From positions 1 to 64,000 of the forward strand of contig CAWJAM010000010.1 in the NCBI GenBank assembly GCA_963840835.1: a DNA stretch of 64,000 nucleotides. Direction: 5' to 3'. Below the pieces are notes generated by a model that was given only the letters and a program-made list of their open reading frames with translations, had not been told where the DNA came from and searched no databases. A program made the position numbers and the translations under genes. This document shows, one piece after another, positions 41,291 through 50,492 of the stretch (its first letter is position 1; every line of letters starts with the position of its first letter). Source of the stretch: Rubrobacter_D sp963840835 (GTDB lineage Bacteria > Actinomycetota > Rubrobacteria > Rubrobacterales > Rubrobacteraceae).

Positions 41291-44200
41291 ATGCTGGTAA
41301 AGGACGAGCTTCTGGACAAGGTCGTGGCCCGGATCAAGGACCAGATGACGGAGGATCAGGCACCTGAGGTCGAGGAGTTCGCGCGCCAGTACTACGGTTG
41401 GGTGGACGCAGACGACCTCGAAGAGCGGTCCCCGATAGACGCCTACGGGGCAGCCGTCTCCCACTGGGGCTTCGCCGGAAAGCGCGAGCCCGGGGAGTGG
41501 AAGGTCAGGATCTACAATCCCCACTTCGAGGAGCACGGCTGGCAGTCGACCCACACCGTCATAGAGATGGTCAACGACGACATGCCCTTCCTGGTCGACT
41601 CGACGAGGATGGAGATAAACCACCAGGGCTACGCCATACACATGATCCTCCACCCCGTCATGAAGGTGCGTCGCGACGCGGAGGGCCACCTCACAGAGAT
41701 CCTCCCCCCCGACTCGGAGGAGGAAGATGCCATCTCCGAGTCGATGATCCACGTGGAGGTAGACCGCCAGACGGAGCCCCCGGTGCTGGAGGACCTGAAA
41801 CGGTGCATCGAGAAGACCCTCGCCGACGTGAAGGCGTCCGTCGAGGATTGGCTCCCGATGCGCGAGAAGGTCGGGGAGATAGTCTCCGGGCTCGAAGAGA
41901 ACCCGCCTGATCTGGATCCCGAGGACCTGGCCGAGGCCCACGCTTTCCTTCAGTGGGTCGAAGCCGACAACTTCACGTTCCTGGGCTACCGCGAGTACGA
42001 CCTGACCACGCCAGACGGCGACGAGGCGCTCCTCGCCGTCGAGGGGTCTGGCCTTGGCATCTTGAGGCAGACGGAGTCGGGGGCGGTCTCCCGCAGCTTC
42101 GCCGGGCTCCCACCCGAGGTGAGGAGGCTCGCCCGGACGTCAAAGCTCCTCAACCTGACCAAGGCGAACTCGAGGGCCACTGTCCACAGGCCCTCCTACC
42201 TTGACTACATCGGCATCAAGAAGTTCGGCGAGTCGGGCGAGGTCACGGGGGAGCGGCGGTTCCTGGGGCTCTACACCTTCTCTGCGTACAGCGCGAGAGT
42301 CTTCGACATCCCGCTCGTCAGGCGCAAGGTGCGCCACGTGCTAGAGAGGGCCGGTTTCCCCGAGGGGAGCCACAACGAGAAGGACCTCGTCGAGATCCTG
42401 GAGACTTATCCGCGCGACGAGCTGTTCCAGATCTCCAAGGAGGAGCTCTTCGAGATAGCGATGGGCATACTCCACCTGCAGGAGCGCCAGCGCGTCAGGC
42501 TCTTCGTCAGGCGCGACACCTACGGGCGCTTCTTCTCCTGCCTCGTCTTCGTGCCCCGCGACCGCTACAACACCGAGATCCGGAAGCGGATGCAGGAGAT
42601 ACTCTTGAGGGCCTTCGACGGCGCCAACGTGGAGTACAACGTCAGGCTCTCTGAGTCGGTGCTCGCGCGCGTCCACTTCATCATCTATACGAAGCCGGGG
42701 GAGACCCCGGAGTACGACGAGGGGGAGATCGAGCGCCGCATCGTCGAGACGACCCGCTCCTGGGCCGACATCCTCTACGACGCCCTCGTGGAACAGTGCG
42801 GCGAGGAGCAGGGCACGGAGCTCTTCCGCAAATACCGCGACGCCTTCTCTCCCGGCTACCGCGCAGGTTTCCTGCCCCGCACGGCCGTCTCGGACATACT
42901 ACGCATGGAGACCCTGGACTCCGATGACGACCTCGGCATGAGCCTCTACCACCCTATAGAAGAGCCAGAAGACTTCCTGGGTTTCAAGCTGTTCAGGCTC
43001 GGCGAGCAGGTCTCGCTCTCGGGAATTTTGCCCCTGCTGGAAGACATGGGCGTCGAGGTCGTCGACGAGCGCCCGCACGAGATAAAGCCCTGGGGGTCCC
43101 CCCCGGTCTGGATCTACGATTTCGGCCTCGTCCACGAGGCGGGTGGCGAGCTGCAAACGGGAGAGGTCAAGGAGATCTTCCAGAACGCCTTCGCCCGCGC
43201 CTGGCGCGGGGCAGTCGAGAACGACGGCTTCAACCGCCTCGTCCTACGCGCCCGCCTGACGTGGCGTGAGATCTCGGTCCTCAGGGCCTACTGCAAGTAC
43301 CTGCGCCAGACGGGCTCGACGTTCTCCCAGGACTACATGGAGGACGCCCTCGTCACCAATCCCCACATAGCAAAGCTGATCGTCGACCTCTTCAAGGCCC
43401 GCCTCGACCCATCTCGCCAGAACAGGGACGATACCGAGAAGCTAACAGGGGAGATCGAAGAAGCCCTCGAAGCGGTCGTGAGCCTGGACGAGGACCGCAT
43501 CCTGCGCTCCTTCCTCGACATCACGCTGGCGACGCTCAGGACGAACTACTACCAGAGCACGCTGGAGGGCGACGCGAAGCCGTACCTCTCCTTCAAGCTC
43601 GACCCGCAGAGCATTCCCGGCCTCCCGCTGCCGCGGCCCCGGTTCGAGATCTTCGTCTACTCCCCGCGCACCGAGGGCGTGCATCTGCGAGGCGGGGAGG
43701 TTGCCCGCGGCGGCATCCGCTGGTCGGACAGGCGCGAGGACTTCAGGACCGAGATCCTCGGCCTCATGAAGGCCCAGACCGTGAAGAACGCCGTGATAGT
43801 CCCCGTCGGGGCGAAGGGCGGTTTCGTCGTAAAACGGCCTCCTTCGGGGGGAGGTCGCGAGGCCATGCAGGACGAGGTCGTCGCGTGTTACAAGACCCTG
43901 ATCCGGGGCATGCTCGATATCACAGACAACATCGTGGGCGACGAGATAGTCCCGCCGCCAGACGTGGTGCGCTACGACGATGACGACCCCTACCTCGTCG
44001 TCGCTGCGGACAAGGGAACCGCGACCTTCTCGGACATCGCCAACGGCCTCTCCGCCGAGTACGGCTTCTGGCTCGGGGACGCCTTCGCCTCGGGTGGCTC
44101 CGTCGGCTACGACCACAAGGAGATGGGGATAACGGCCCGCGGCGCCTGGGAGTCGGTTAGCCGCCACTTTCGGGAGCTGGGCCATGACACGCAGAGTGAG

Positions 44201-46138
44201 GACTTCACCGTGGTCGGAATCGGGGACATGTCCGGCGACGTCTTCGGGAACGGCATGCTCCTCAGCCGCCACATCAAGCTCGTCGGCGCCTTCAACCACA
44301 TGCACATCTTCCTGGATCCCGACCCCGACCCCGAGAGTAGCTTCGAGGAGCGCCGGCGCCTCTTCGGCCTGCCGCGTTCCTCGTGGACCGACTACGACGA
44401 GGACCTCATCTCCGAGGGCGGCGGCATCTTTGCGCGCACGGCCAAGTCGATCCCCCTCTCTGAGCAGGTGCGGGAGATGCTCGACGTCGAGGAAGAGTCC
44501 CTGACCCCGACCGAGCTTGTCAGTGCCATGCTCAAGGCAAGGGTCGACCTGCTCTGGAACGGCGGCATCGGCACCTACGTCAAGGCGAGCACCGAGACCA
44601 ACGCCGAGGTCGGCGACAGGACGAACGACGCCCTACGGGTAGACGGCGACGAGCTGAGGTGCAGGGTCGTCGGGGAGGGCGGGAACCTGGGGTTCACGCA
44701 GATGGGGCGCATAGAGTACGCGCTCTCGGGCGGCAGGATCTACATGGATGCGGTGGATAACTCCGCCGGGGTCGACTGCTCCGACCACGAGGTCAACATC
44801 AAGATCCTGCTAGACGCCATCGTCGAGGCGGGCGACATGACCGAGAAGCAGCGCAACGAGCTGCTCGCCAGCATGACCGACGAGGTCGGGGACCTCGTGC
44901 TGCGCGACAACTACCAGCAGACCCAGGCCATAAGCCAGGCCCTTGCCCTCGCCCACCCCATGGTCGACGTCCACGCCCGCTACATGCATTCGCTCGAGCA
45001 TGCGGGCAGGCTCGACCGCAATCTGGAGTTCTTGCCTGGCGACGAGGAGCTCGGCGAGCGACGCTCCGAGAACAGGGGGCTCACCGCCCCCGAACTCGCC
45101 ATACTGTTGTCGTACGGCAAGATCACGGCCTACCAGGACATACTAAGGTCAGACGCCCCGGAGGACCCATATCTCGCGCGCGAGCTGGAGAGGTACTTCC
45201 CGACGCCCTTGAGGGACCGCTTTCGGGAGCAGATCCACGAGCACAGGCTGCACCGCCAGATCACGGCCACCCACGTCACGAACAGCCTGGTCAACCGCAA
45301 TGGCCCCTCCTTCGTCTTCAGACTCGGCGAGGAGACTGGGGCTGAGGCTCCTGACATCGCCCGCGCGTACACGGCGGCGCGTGAGATCTTCTCCCTGCGC
45401 AACCTGTGGGACGGTATCGAAGCCCTCGACAACAAGGTCGAGGCACGAATGCAGTCCAGGATAATGCTCGACGCCCGCAAGCTCGTCGAGCGCGCTACCC
45501 GCTGGCTGCTCCGCTACCGTCGCATGCCGCTGGATATACAGGCGACGATCGACCACTTCTCCGGCGGAGCGGTGGAGCTCTCCGAACGCATCCCCGCCAT
45601 CCTGCTCGATGGCGACCGCGAGGCCGTCGCCAACACGGTCCAGCGCCTCATCGACGCGGGCGTGCCGCGGGATCTGGCGGAGCGCGCCGCGAGCCTCGGC
45701 CCGATGTTCTCGGCCCTGGACATCACCGACGTGGCGAACCACACGGGGGAGTCCCTCGATACGACGGCGGCGGTCTACTTCACCCTGGGCGACCGGCTGA
45801 AGCTGCACTGGCTGCGGCGCCACATCGAGGCCCTGCCCCGCGACAACCGCTGGCGCACCCTTGCCCGCTCGGCGCTGCGCGACGACATCTTCAACCAGCA
45901 GGCCTCCCTCACCGCGGAGGTACTCCGCAACACCCCGGACGACCAACCGGTCCACGAACGTATAGAAGCCTGGGTCGAAGCCAACCAGGGGCCCGCGCAT
46001 CGCACCCTGCAGGTCCTCGCCGACATCAACTCGAGCGGCACCTTCGACCTCTCCACCCTATCGGTCGCCCTGCGGGAGATACGGAACCTCATAACGACAC
46101 CAGAAGCCCAACAAGAGGAGGTGGAAGCCGCCCGATAG
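41291..46138 (+). CDS. gdhB: NAD-specific glutamate dehydrogenase, large (about 180 kDa) class
   Basis: A 1615-residue enzyme that deaminates glutamate to 2-oxoglutarate with NAD. The long N-terminal regulatory part includes ACT-like segments (MVNDDMPFLVDSTRMEINHQ). The catalytic core near residues 800-1250 contains SDRREDFRTEILGLMKAQTV, the substrate Lys region PVGAKGGFVVK and EGGNLGFTQMGRIEYAL. The C-terminal domain is helical. The ATG at 41291 is preferred because GGAGG lies 9 bases before it; the ATG at 41285 is too close. It is monocistronic. A perfect 24-base inverted repeat follows the stop. Confidence 0.93.
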   Translation: MLVKDELLDKVVARIKDQMTEDQAPEVEEFARQYYGWVDADDLEERSPIDAYGAAVSHWGFAGKREPGEWKVRIYNPHFEEHGWQSTHTVIEMVNDDMPFLVDSTRMEINHQGYAIHMILHPVMKVRRDAEGHLTEILPPDSEEEDAISESMIHVEVDRQTEPPVLEDLKRCIEKTLADVKASVEDWLPMREKVGEIVSGLEENPPDLDPEDLAEAHAFLQWVEADNFTFLGYREYDLTTPDGDEALLAVEGSGLGILRQTESGAVSRSFAGLPPEVRRLARTSKLLNLTKANSRATVHRPSYLDYIGIKKFGESGEVTGERRFLGLYTFSAYSARVFDIPLVRRKVRHVLERAGFPEGSHNEKDLVEILETYPRDELFQISKEELFEIAMGILHLQERQRVRLFVRRDTYGRFFSCLVFVPRDRYNTEIRKRMQEILLRAFDGANVEYNVRLSESVLARVHFIIYTKPGETPEYDEGEIERRIVETTRSWADILYDALVEQCGEEQGTELFRKYRDAFSPGYRAGFLPRTAVSDILRMETLDSDDDLGMSLYHPIEEPEDFLGFKLFRLGEQVSLSGILPLLEDMGVEVVDERPHEIKPWGSPPVWIYDFGLVHEAGGELQTGEVKEIFQNAFARAWRGAVENDGFNRLVLRARLTWREISVLRAYCKYLRQTGSTFSQDYMEDALVTNPHIAKLIVDLFKARLDPSRQNRDDTEKLTGEIEEALEAVVSLDEDRILRSFLDITLATLRTNYYQSTLEGDAKPYLSFKLDPQSIPGLPLPRPRFEIFVYSPRTEGVHLRGGEVARGGIRWSDRREDFRTEILGLMKAQTVKNAVIVPVGAKGGFVVKRPPSGGGREAMQDEVVACYKTLIRGMLDITDNIVGDEIVPPPDVVRYDDDDPYLVVAADKGTATFSDIANGLSAEYGFWLGDAFASGGSVGYDHKEMGITARGAWESVSRHFRELGHDTQSEDFTVVGIGDMSGDVFGNGMLLSRHIKLVGAFNHMHIFLDPDPDPESSFEERRRLFGLPRSSWTDYDEDLISEGGGIFARTAKSIPLSEQVREMLDVEEESLTPTELVSAMLKARVDLLWNGGIGTYVKASTETNAEVGDRTNDALRVDGDELRCRVVGEGGNLGFTQMGRIEYALSGGRIYMDAVDNSAGVDCSDHEVNIKILLDAIVEAGDMTEKQRNELLASMTDEVGDLVLRDNYQQTQAISQALALAHPMVDVHARYMHSLEHAGRLDRNLEFLPGDEELGERRSENRGLTAPELAILLSYGKITAYQDILRSDAPEDPYLARELERYFPTPLRDRFREQIHEHRLHRQITATHVTNSLVNRNGPSFVFRLGEETGAEAPDIARAYTAAREIFSLRNLWDGIEALDNKVEARMQSRIMLDARKLVERATRWLLRYRRMPLDIQATIDHFSGGAVELSERIPAILLDGDREAVANTVQRLIDAGVPRDLAERAASLGPMFSALDITDVANHTGESLDTTAAVYFTLGDRLKLHWLRRHIEALPRDNRWRTLARSALRDDIFNQQASLTAEVLRNTPDDQPVHERIEAWVEANQGPAHRTLQVLADINSSGTFDLSTLSVALREIRNLITTPEAQQEEVEAAR

Positions 46139-46143
46139 GAGCT

Positions 46144-46244
46144 AGTCAGCCAGTCAGCATTTCAGCACTTGTTCTTGCTGAAATGCTGACTGGCTGACTG
46201 GCTGAAGTGCGCGATTTGCAGAGGTCAAAACCTCTGCAAATCGC
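46144..46244. terminator. Double hairpin between convergent genes (GCTGA repeat plus unique hairpin)
   Basis: The first hairpin has perfect 24-base arms, 46144-46167 and 46176-46199, rich in GCTGA/TCAGC, with an 8-base loop. The second is GCGATTTGCAGAGGT at 46211-46225 pairing perfectly with ACCTCTGCAAATCGC at 46230-46244 around CAAA, followed by TTTAG at the MFS stop. It lies between the convergent glutamate dehydrogenase and MFS genes and probably terminates both. Confidence 0.7.
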
Positions 46245-46245
46245 T

Positions 46246-47526
46246 TTAGACGCTCCCCCGCCGATTCTTACGAAACCAAGTCAGGATTCTGTGCCGAGGC
46301 CGATAGTTTCGCAGCTCACCGAAGACGGCGATGGCGGAGATCTCAGCGACGATCGCGATTGCAATGCGTACCCCGAACAAGGCGAACACTCCGCCAGTCT
46401 GCCAGAGTATGCCGGCCAAAGCAGGGCCGGCTATCTCACCGATCTCCTGCATGGCGTCGAGGGTTCCGAGGCGCCGTCCCTTGCGCGGCGGGTCCTTGGC
46501 CGCGATGCTGGCTATAGCCGAGGCCCATGCGGGCCGGAAGGCCGCCTTGCCTATGTCATCCACGGAGCGGGCAGCAGCCATGCCGACAAACGTGGGGCTC
46601 GCCACGTACATCAGAGACGATCCAATATTGGCGGCCGAGCGCGAGGCAATCCCGACCAGACGCCCGTAGCGGTCGGTGATCCAACCAAAGAACGGACCGG
46701 CCACGAGGAAGACCACCGCCGAGAGGCTGTAGATGAGGCCCGCCTGCGCTGTGCTCAAGCCCGCGTACTTTGTAGCCAAGATAGGGAAGAGACCGTGTAC
46801 CATGTAGGCGCTGGCCGCGATCAGCATTCCGACCGAGGCGGGGCCGCTGAGTTCTCGGAGCAGCCGGAAGTACTCCTTCATCCGGCTGCGGAAAAGCTGC
46901 GTCTCCGGCTCGGGGGGGAGCGTGGGCTCATCAGTGACCGTTTCCTCATCGCGCACCTCACGCAGGCCGAACCACACCGCGCCCGTTGGCAGTACGGACA
47001 TGGCGAGGACGAGGACGAACAGCAATTGGAAGCCGCCTCCGGAGGCGGAGATGACCAGGCCGGCCACGCCGGCCCCGGCCACGCCGCCGACGTGCTTGGC
47101 GCTGGCGTACCAGCTGTAGATGGTCCCCACGCGGTTGTCGGCATCGCGGGCGATGGCCCCGAGCGAGGCTACGTCCCTGCCGGCGGCGCTGGCCGCCTGG
47201 AAGAACCGCACGAGCGTCAGGGTTAGCAAGGTGTCGGCGAAGAAGAGTGTCGCCGCCGCGAGTACCCGCGCAAAGGTCCCGGCGAGGTATACGGCGCGCA
47301 CCCCAACGCGGTCTGAGGCCCAGCCGGCCACCGGCTTGAGCCCTAACGCGATGACCGTCCTTATGCTGATGAGTATCCCGATCTCGCTCAGCGATAGGCC
47401 CAGGTGGAGCGCGTACAGCGGTAGCGCGAAGCTGACCATCCCGAAGGTCAGCCGCCCGAGGAAGCCTTCGGCGATGACCGTCGCCATCGCCGCGCGCGGA
47501 TTTCTGGCGCGCAACATCACGCCCAT
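46246..47526 (-). CDS. Major facilitator superfamily transporter
   Basis: A 426-residue protein with about 12 membrane helices. The MFS loop motif is GWASDRVGVRAVY after helix 2, with a second half-copy GWITDRYGRLVGI. A charged central loop (EVRDEETVTDEPTLPPEPET) divides the halves. It is the last gene of the ATP-grasp operon; its start overlaps the dehydrogenase stop (ATG at 47526, or ATG at 47517 in a TGATG arrangement). It may export the product of the upstream ligases, but no substrate is known. Confidence 0.87.
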   Translation of the reverse strand: MGVMLRARNPRAAMATVIAEGFLGRLTFGMVSFALPLYALHLGLSLSEIGILISIRTVIALGLKPVAGWASDRVGVRAVYLAGTFARVLAAATLFFADTLLTLTLVRFFQAASAAGRDVASLGAIARDADNRVGTIYSWYASAKHVGGVAGAGVAGLVISASGGGFQLLFVLVLAMSVLPTGAVWFGLREVRDEETVTDEPTLPPEPETQLFRSRMKEYFRLLRELSGPASVGMLIAASAYMVHGLFPILATKYAGLSTAQAGLIYSLSAVVFLVAGPFFGWITDRYGRLVGIASRSAANIGSSLMYVASPTFVGMAAARSVDDIGKAAFRPAWASAIASIAAKDPPRKGRRLGTLDAMQEIGEIAGPALAGILWQTGGVFALFGVRIAIAIVAEISAIAVFGELRNYRPRHRILTWFRKNRRGSV

Positions 47527-48809
47527 CCCAGCATTGTGGTTGGTAGGCCGCGATCTTCGAGAGCTCGTAGGCGACGACCGCCAGCACGCCTCCTCTGAGT
47601 GCGACGCCCGGCGAGATCGTCAGCCGACAGCTCCGTCGTGACGCTCCGACACTCGTAACTGTCGCCGACAAGCTGGACTAACTCGTCTTGCGGGTCGAGG
47701 CTACCCAACCTCGCAAGCACCTCCTCGGGGCCCAGGAGCTCGATCTCGCGCTGAAGGTCAGTTGCCTGAGGGTCGCTCGGCTCAGCGTAGCTCAACGCCG
47801 CAGCCATCGCGTCCACCAGCGCAAGCGGGCGGAATCCCGCAGCCAGGCAGGCGATGCCAGGCCCTGTCAAGCGGTCGTCCGCAGCCAGCTTGCGACGAGG
47901 CTCCCGCGCCACACGCACTATCGGGTCTTCGAGCCTGGGGTCCGCGTAAGAATCAAGGATCCAGTTCAACGAGCGAGGACGCATCGGCACTGAACCCGGT
48001 CGTCTGCTCAGGTAAGCCTCGACGGCCCGCTGTGCCTCGGTCACGACTCCCGCGACCGCCGCACGCACCGTCGGGCGTTCCATCGCTTCGCGAACCGTTC
48101 GGCAACCACGCTGCCACCCCAGGTATGCGGCAGCCGCGTGCCCCGCGTTGAAGATCCACAGTTTCTCGATCATGCGGTCATCAAACGACCGAACCAGATC
48201 GATCCCGGGGACGGAGTCGTCGAGCGGGGGTGCGCTGGGGATCAAGGCGAGCGCGTCCGCGTAGCACTCGTCTGCACCTTCCGCGTCGAACCGGACGCCC
48301 TGGCTCGTGATTCTGCGGCGCGAGATCGTCCGCCAGACGGCCGCGCCCCCGATACCCACCGTTCGGCAGATCGTCCGGGCCAGAAAGGGATCCTCCTCTA
48401 TCAGGCTAGCAGCCAGAAGCTCGGGCGCGCGACGATGGTTCTCGAAGGTGATCACGTTGACGGGGGCTTCGGAGGCGGCCAGCCGTGCGCGCAACAACGG
48501 GGCCAGCGTCCGACCCACTTGAGGGAGCGCCGAAGCTCCAACCGCCGTGGCGAGAAGATCGGCGCGGGCCGCCAGGTGCGACAGGACCGGGTCCCAGAGC
48601 GAGACCGCGGAGATTTCTCCTACCCAACGATCCTCGGGCAGGTCTGCTCCCGTCCGAATCCAGAGCCCGCCACCCTCATTGATCGCCCTCACGACCTTCC
48701 TGTTGCGGGATACCAGGATGATCTCCCATCCCGCATCGTGCAACAACGGCGCGACGAAGCCACCTGCTACGCGCCCCGCTCCGATCAGCAGGCAACGCGG
48801 CGCACTCAC
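47517..48809 (-). CDS. Mannitol-1-phosphate 5-dehydrogenase-like protein
   Basis: A 430-residue polyol-specific long-chain dehydrogenase. The N-terminal NAD motif is CLLIGAGRVAGGFVAPLLHD. The catalytic pattern Lys-x4-Asn-x2-His is KLWIFNAGH (about residue 220), followed by AAYLGWQRGC. Members oxidise mannitol 1-phosphate or related polyol phosphates. The GTG at 48809 is chosen: it overlaps the upstream ATP-grasp stop in GTGA, and the Rossmann motif begins directly after it. Its place inside an ATP-grasp operon is unusual and suggests a sugar-alcohol or polyol-phosphate substrate for the pathway. Confidence 0.75.
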   Translation of the reverse strand: MSAPRCLLIGAGRVAGGFVAPLLHDAGWEIILVSRNRKVVRAINEGGGLWIRTGADLPEDRWVGEISAVSLWDPVLSHLAARADLLATAVGASALPQVGRTLAPLLRARLAASEAPVNVITFENHRRAPELLAASLIEEDPFLARTICRTVGIGGAAVWRTISRRRITSQGVRFDAEGADECYADALALIPSAPPLDDSVPGIDLVRSFDDRMIEKLWIFNAGHAAAAYLGWQRGCRTVREAMERPTVRAAVAGVVTEAQRAVEAYLSRRPGSVPMRPRSLNWILDSYADPRLEDPIVRVAREPRRKLAADDRLTGPGIACLAAGFRPLALVDAMAAALSYAEPSDPQATDLQREIELLGPEEVLARLGSLDPQDELVQLVGDSYECRSVTTELSADDLAGRRTQRRRAGGRRLRALEDRGLPTTMLGWA

Positions 48810-49660
48810 GTCGAACTCTCCACGGCTTGCGGAACGTTGGAACCGCGCGTTTCCGGTGAGCCCGAATTTGCGGCGCGTTCGAAGATGTATTCGGCGAGCA
48901 GGCGGTCCGCCTCGGGCACCCCCTTGTAGCCAGGGAAGCAATTGACCTCGATCACGTATGGGCCTGCTTCCGTCTCGATCAAGTCCACCCCGTAGAGCTC
49001 GAGATCAAACAGTTCGCCACAACGCAGGCAGATATCTCGCACGTCGGGGCTAATCGGCCGCGGCTCGCCCCTCTTCTCCTCGGCGGTCCTTACCGGGAAA
49101 GGGCGAGCTACGCCGAAGACCTCGTCCCCTACTATGTACGCCTTCAGGTCGAGACCCCTGCCCCTCACGAACTGCTGGGCGAAGATGTCGCCGTAGGAAG
49201 GATCCAACCTCTCGAGCTCCTGTGCACTCCATACCACCGAGATCTGTTGCCCCCGCCGCCCGGAGTTCGGCTTGACGACGATGGGGTAGTCCTCGACGAC
49301 GGCACGAAGCTGCTCGGCGCTGGTGGCATAGTACGCCTCCGGTGTCGGCAATCCGGCGTCCATGAGGCGCATCGAGGTGACGATCTTGTCGCGCACCTGC
49401 AGAGTACCGAAATAATCGTTGAGAAGGGGCAGACCTCGACCGTGTATCGTCGCCGCGAGGCTGTCGCAAAGCCGCTCGTGAGACTTCCACAGATAGAGGT
49501 CCGCGTCCAGCGCAAACCGGCGGAGTATGCCCGGCGCCTTCTCCGGCACCAGGACCTCCACGGAGCAACCGTACTCCCCGAGTCGCCTTACGATCAGAGG
49601 TATAACGGAGTCTGGCGACCGCCTGCCGGGTTGTTCGAGAAAGCAGATCTTGGTAATCAC
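48806..49660 (-). CDS. ATP-grasp protein 3 (RimK/ITPK-like)
   Basis: A 284-residue ATP-grasp enzyme. An N-terminal pre-ATP-grasp domain (DLYLWKSHERLCDSLAATIH) is followed by the nucleotide-binding strand PIVVKPNSGRRGQQISVVW, then GLDLKAYIVGDEVFGVARPF and the Mg-binding end YVIEVNCFPGYKGVPEADRL. The N-x-F-P-G-Y-x-G-V-P pattern resembles inositol-phosphate kinases of the ITPK family more than RimK (E-V-N-S-S-P-G). It starts with GTG overlapping the expected stop of ATP-grasp 2 in GTGA, and ends overlapping the dehydrogenase start. The acceptor substrate is unknown. Confidence 0.8.
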   Translation of the reverse strand: MITKICFLEQPGRRSPDSVIPLIVRRLGEYGCSVEVLVPEKAPGILRRFALDADLYLWKSHERLCDSLAATIHGRGLPLLNDYFGTLQVRDKIVTSMRLMDAGLPTPEAYYATSAEQLRAVVEDYPIVVKPNSGRRGQQISVVWSAQELERLDPSYGDIFAQQFVRGRGLDLKAYIVGDEVFGVARPFPVRTAEEKRGEPRPISPDVRDICLRCGELFDLELYGVDLIETEAGPYVIEVNCFPGYKGVPEADRLLAEYIFERAANSGSPETRGSNVPQAVESST

Positions 49661-50492
49661 ACGACTCCTTCCAGGACCGACGCTGCGCGCCTGCGACCGC
49701 GTATCGGTAGACGTAGTCGGCTATCAACCCGGCGGCCCCGGGAACCCCCTTGTATCCAGGGAAGTAGTTGACATCCACGACGCTAGGCCCCCGCTCGGTA
49801 CGAACGAGGTCCACGCCGTACAGGTGGAGGCCTAGAACCTCTCCGCACTTGAGGACGATGTCGCGCGTCCTCGCATCCAACTCGATCGGGTGGCCTTGAA
49901 CCTGGTAAGAGTGGGGCGAGAACCGTTTGGTCACGGCGAAGGCTCTCCTCCCGACCACGTATGTCTTTGTATCTTCGGAATCCGTTTCGAGGTAGCGCTG
50001 GAAGAGGAAAGGCCCTTCCGCGGGGGAGAGGAGGTCCAGGTCCTCCGCGCTGCGCAGTATGCGGATACCCTTACCGAGGTGCCCCCTGTGAGGCTTGGCG
50101 ATGAGCGGCCCTTCCGCCAGGAGCGGGACGAGCAGCCCGTAGTCGTCCGTCACCCAAGAGCAGGGGACCGGCACACCGGCGTCAGAGAGAAGCTTGGTGC
50201 TCGTGATCTTGTCCTGGGTGAGGAGACAGCTCCTGTGGGGGTTGAGGAGCCTTGCTCCGAGGGCGCACAGCGTCCCCGCCATACTGAGCGCTAGTTCGGT
50301 GTGGGACTTGAGCACGTACAGGTCATGCCTCACGATCAGCCCCTCGGAGGAGAGTAGCTGTTCCTCCGGGATGTGATCGTCTACCTCGACGCCCTTGGCC
50401 CGAAGTCTCTCGTAGACCTCCGCGAGTACGGGGCCGAGGCCGGGAGGCGTGCGCCTGACGAGGAGGAAGTGTATGCGCGGAGCAGGGTTCAC
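49657..50492 (-). CDS. ATP-grasp protein 2 (RimK/ITPK-like), C-terminal frame anomaly
   Basis: About 278 residues. It has the same architecture as its neighbours: LYVLKSHTELALSMAGTLCA, PLIAKPHRGHLGKGIRILRS, DTKTYVVGRRAFAVTKRFSP and VVDVNYFPGYKGVPGAAGLI. The GTG at 50492 overlaps the stop of the REC fusion gene in GTGA. The frame then stays open far into the next gene (to 49050), giving an unlikely tail. A GC dinucleotide too many in the GCGCGC run near 49690 would explain this: in the other frame the protein ends AASVLEGVV with TGA at 49657-49659, exactly overlapping the next GTG. Confidence 0.75.

Noticed and set aside
48806..50492. Assigning the ATP-grasp genes to glutathione or ribosomal-protein S6 modification
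   Set aside because: The C-terminal metal-binding motif and the neighbours do not match those pathways, and no acceptor can be identified from sequence alone.
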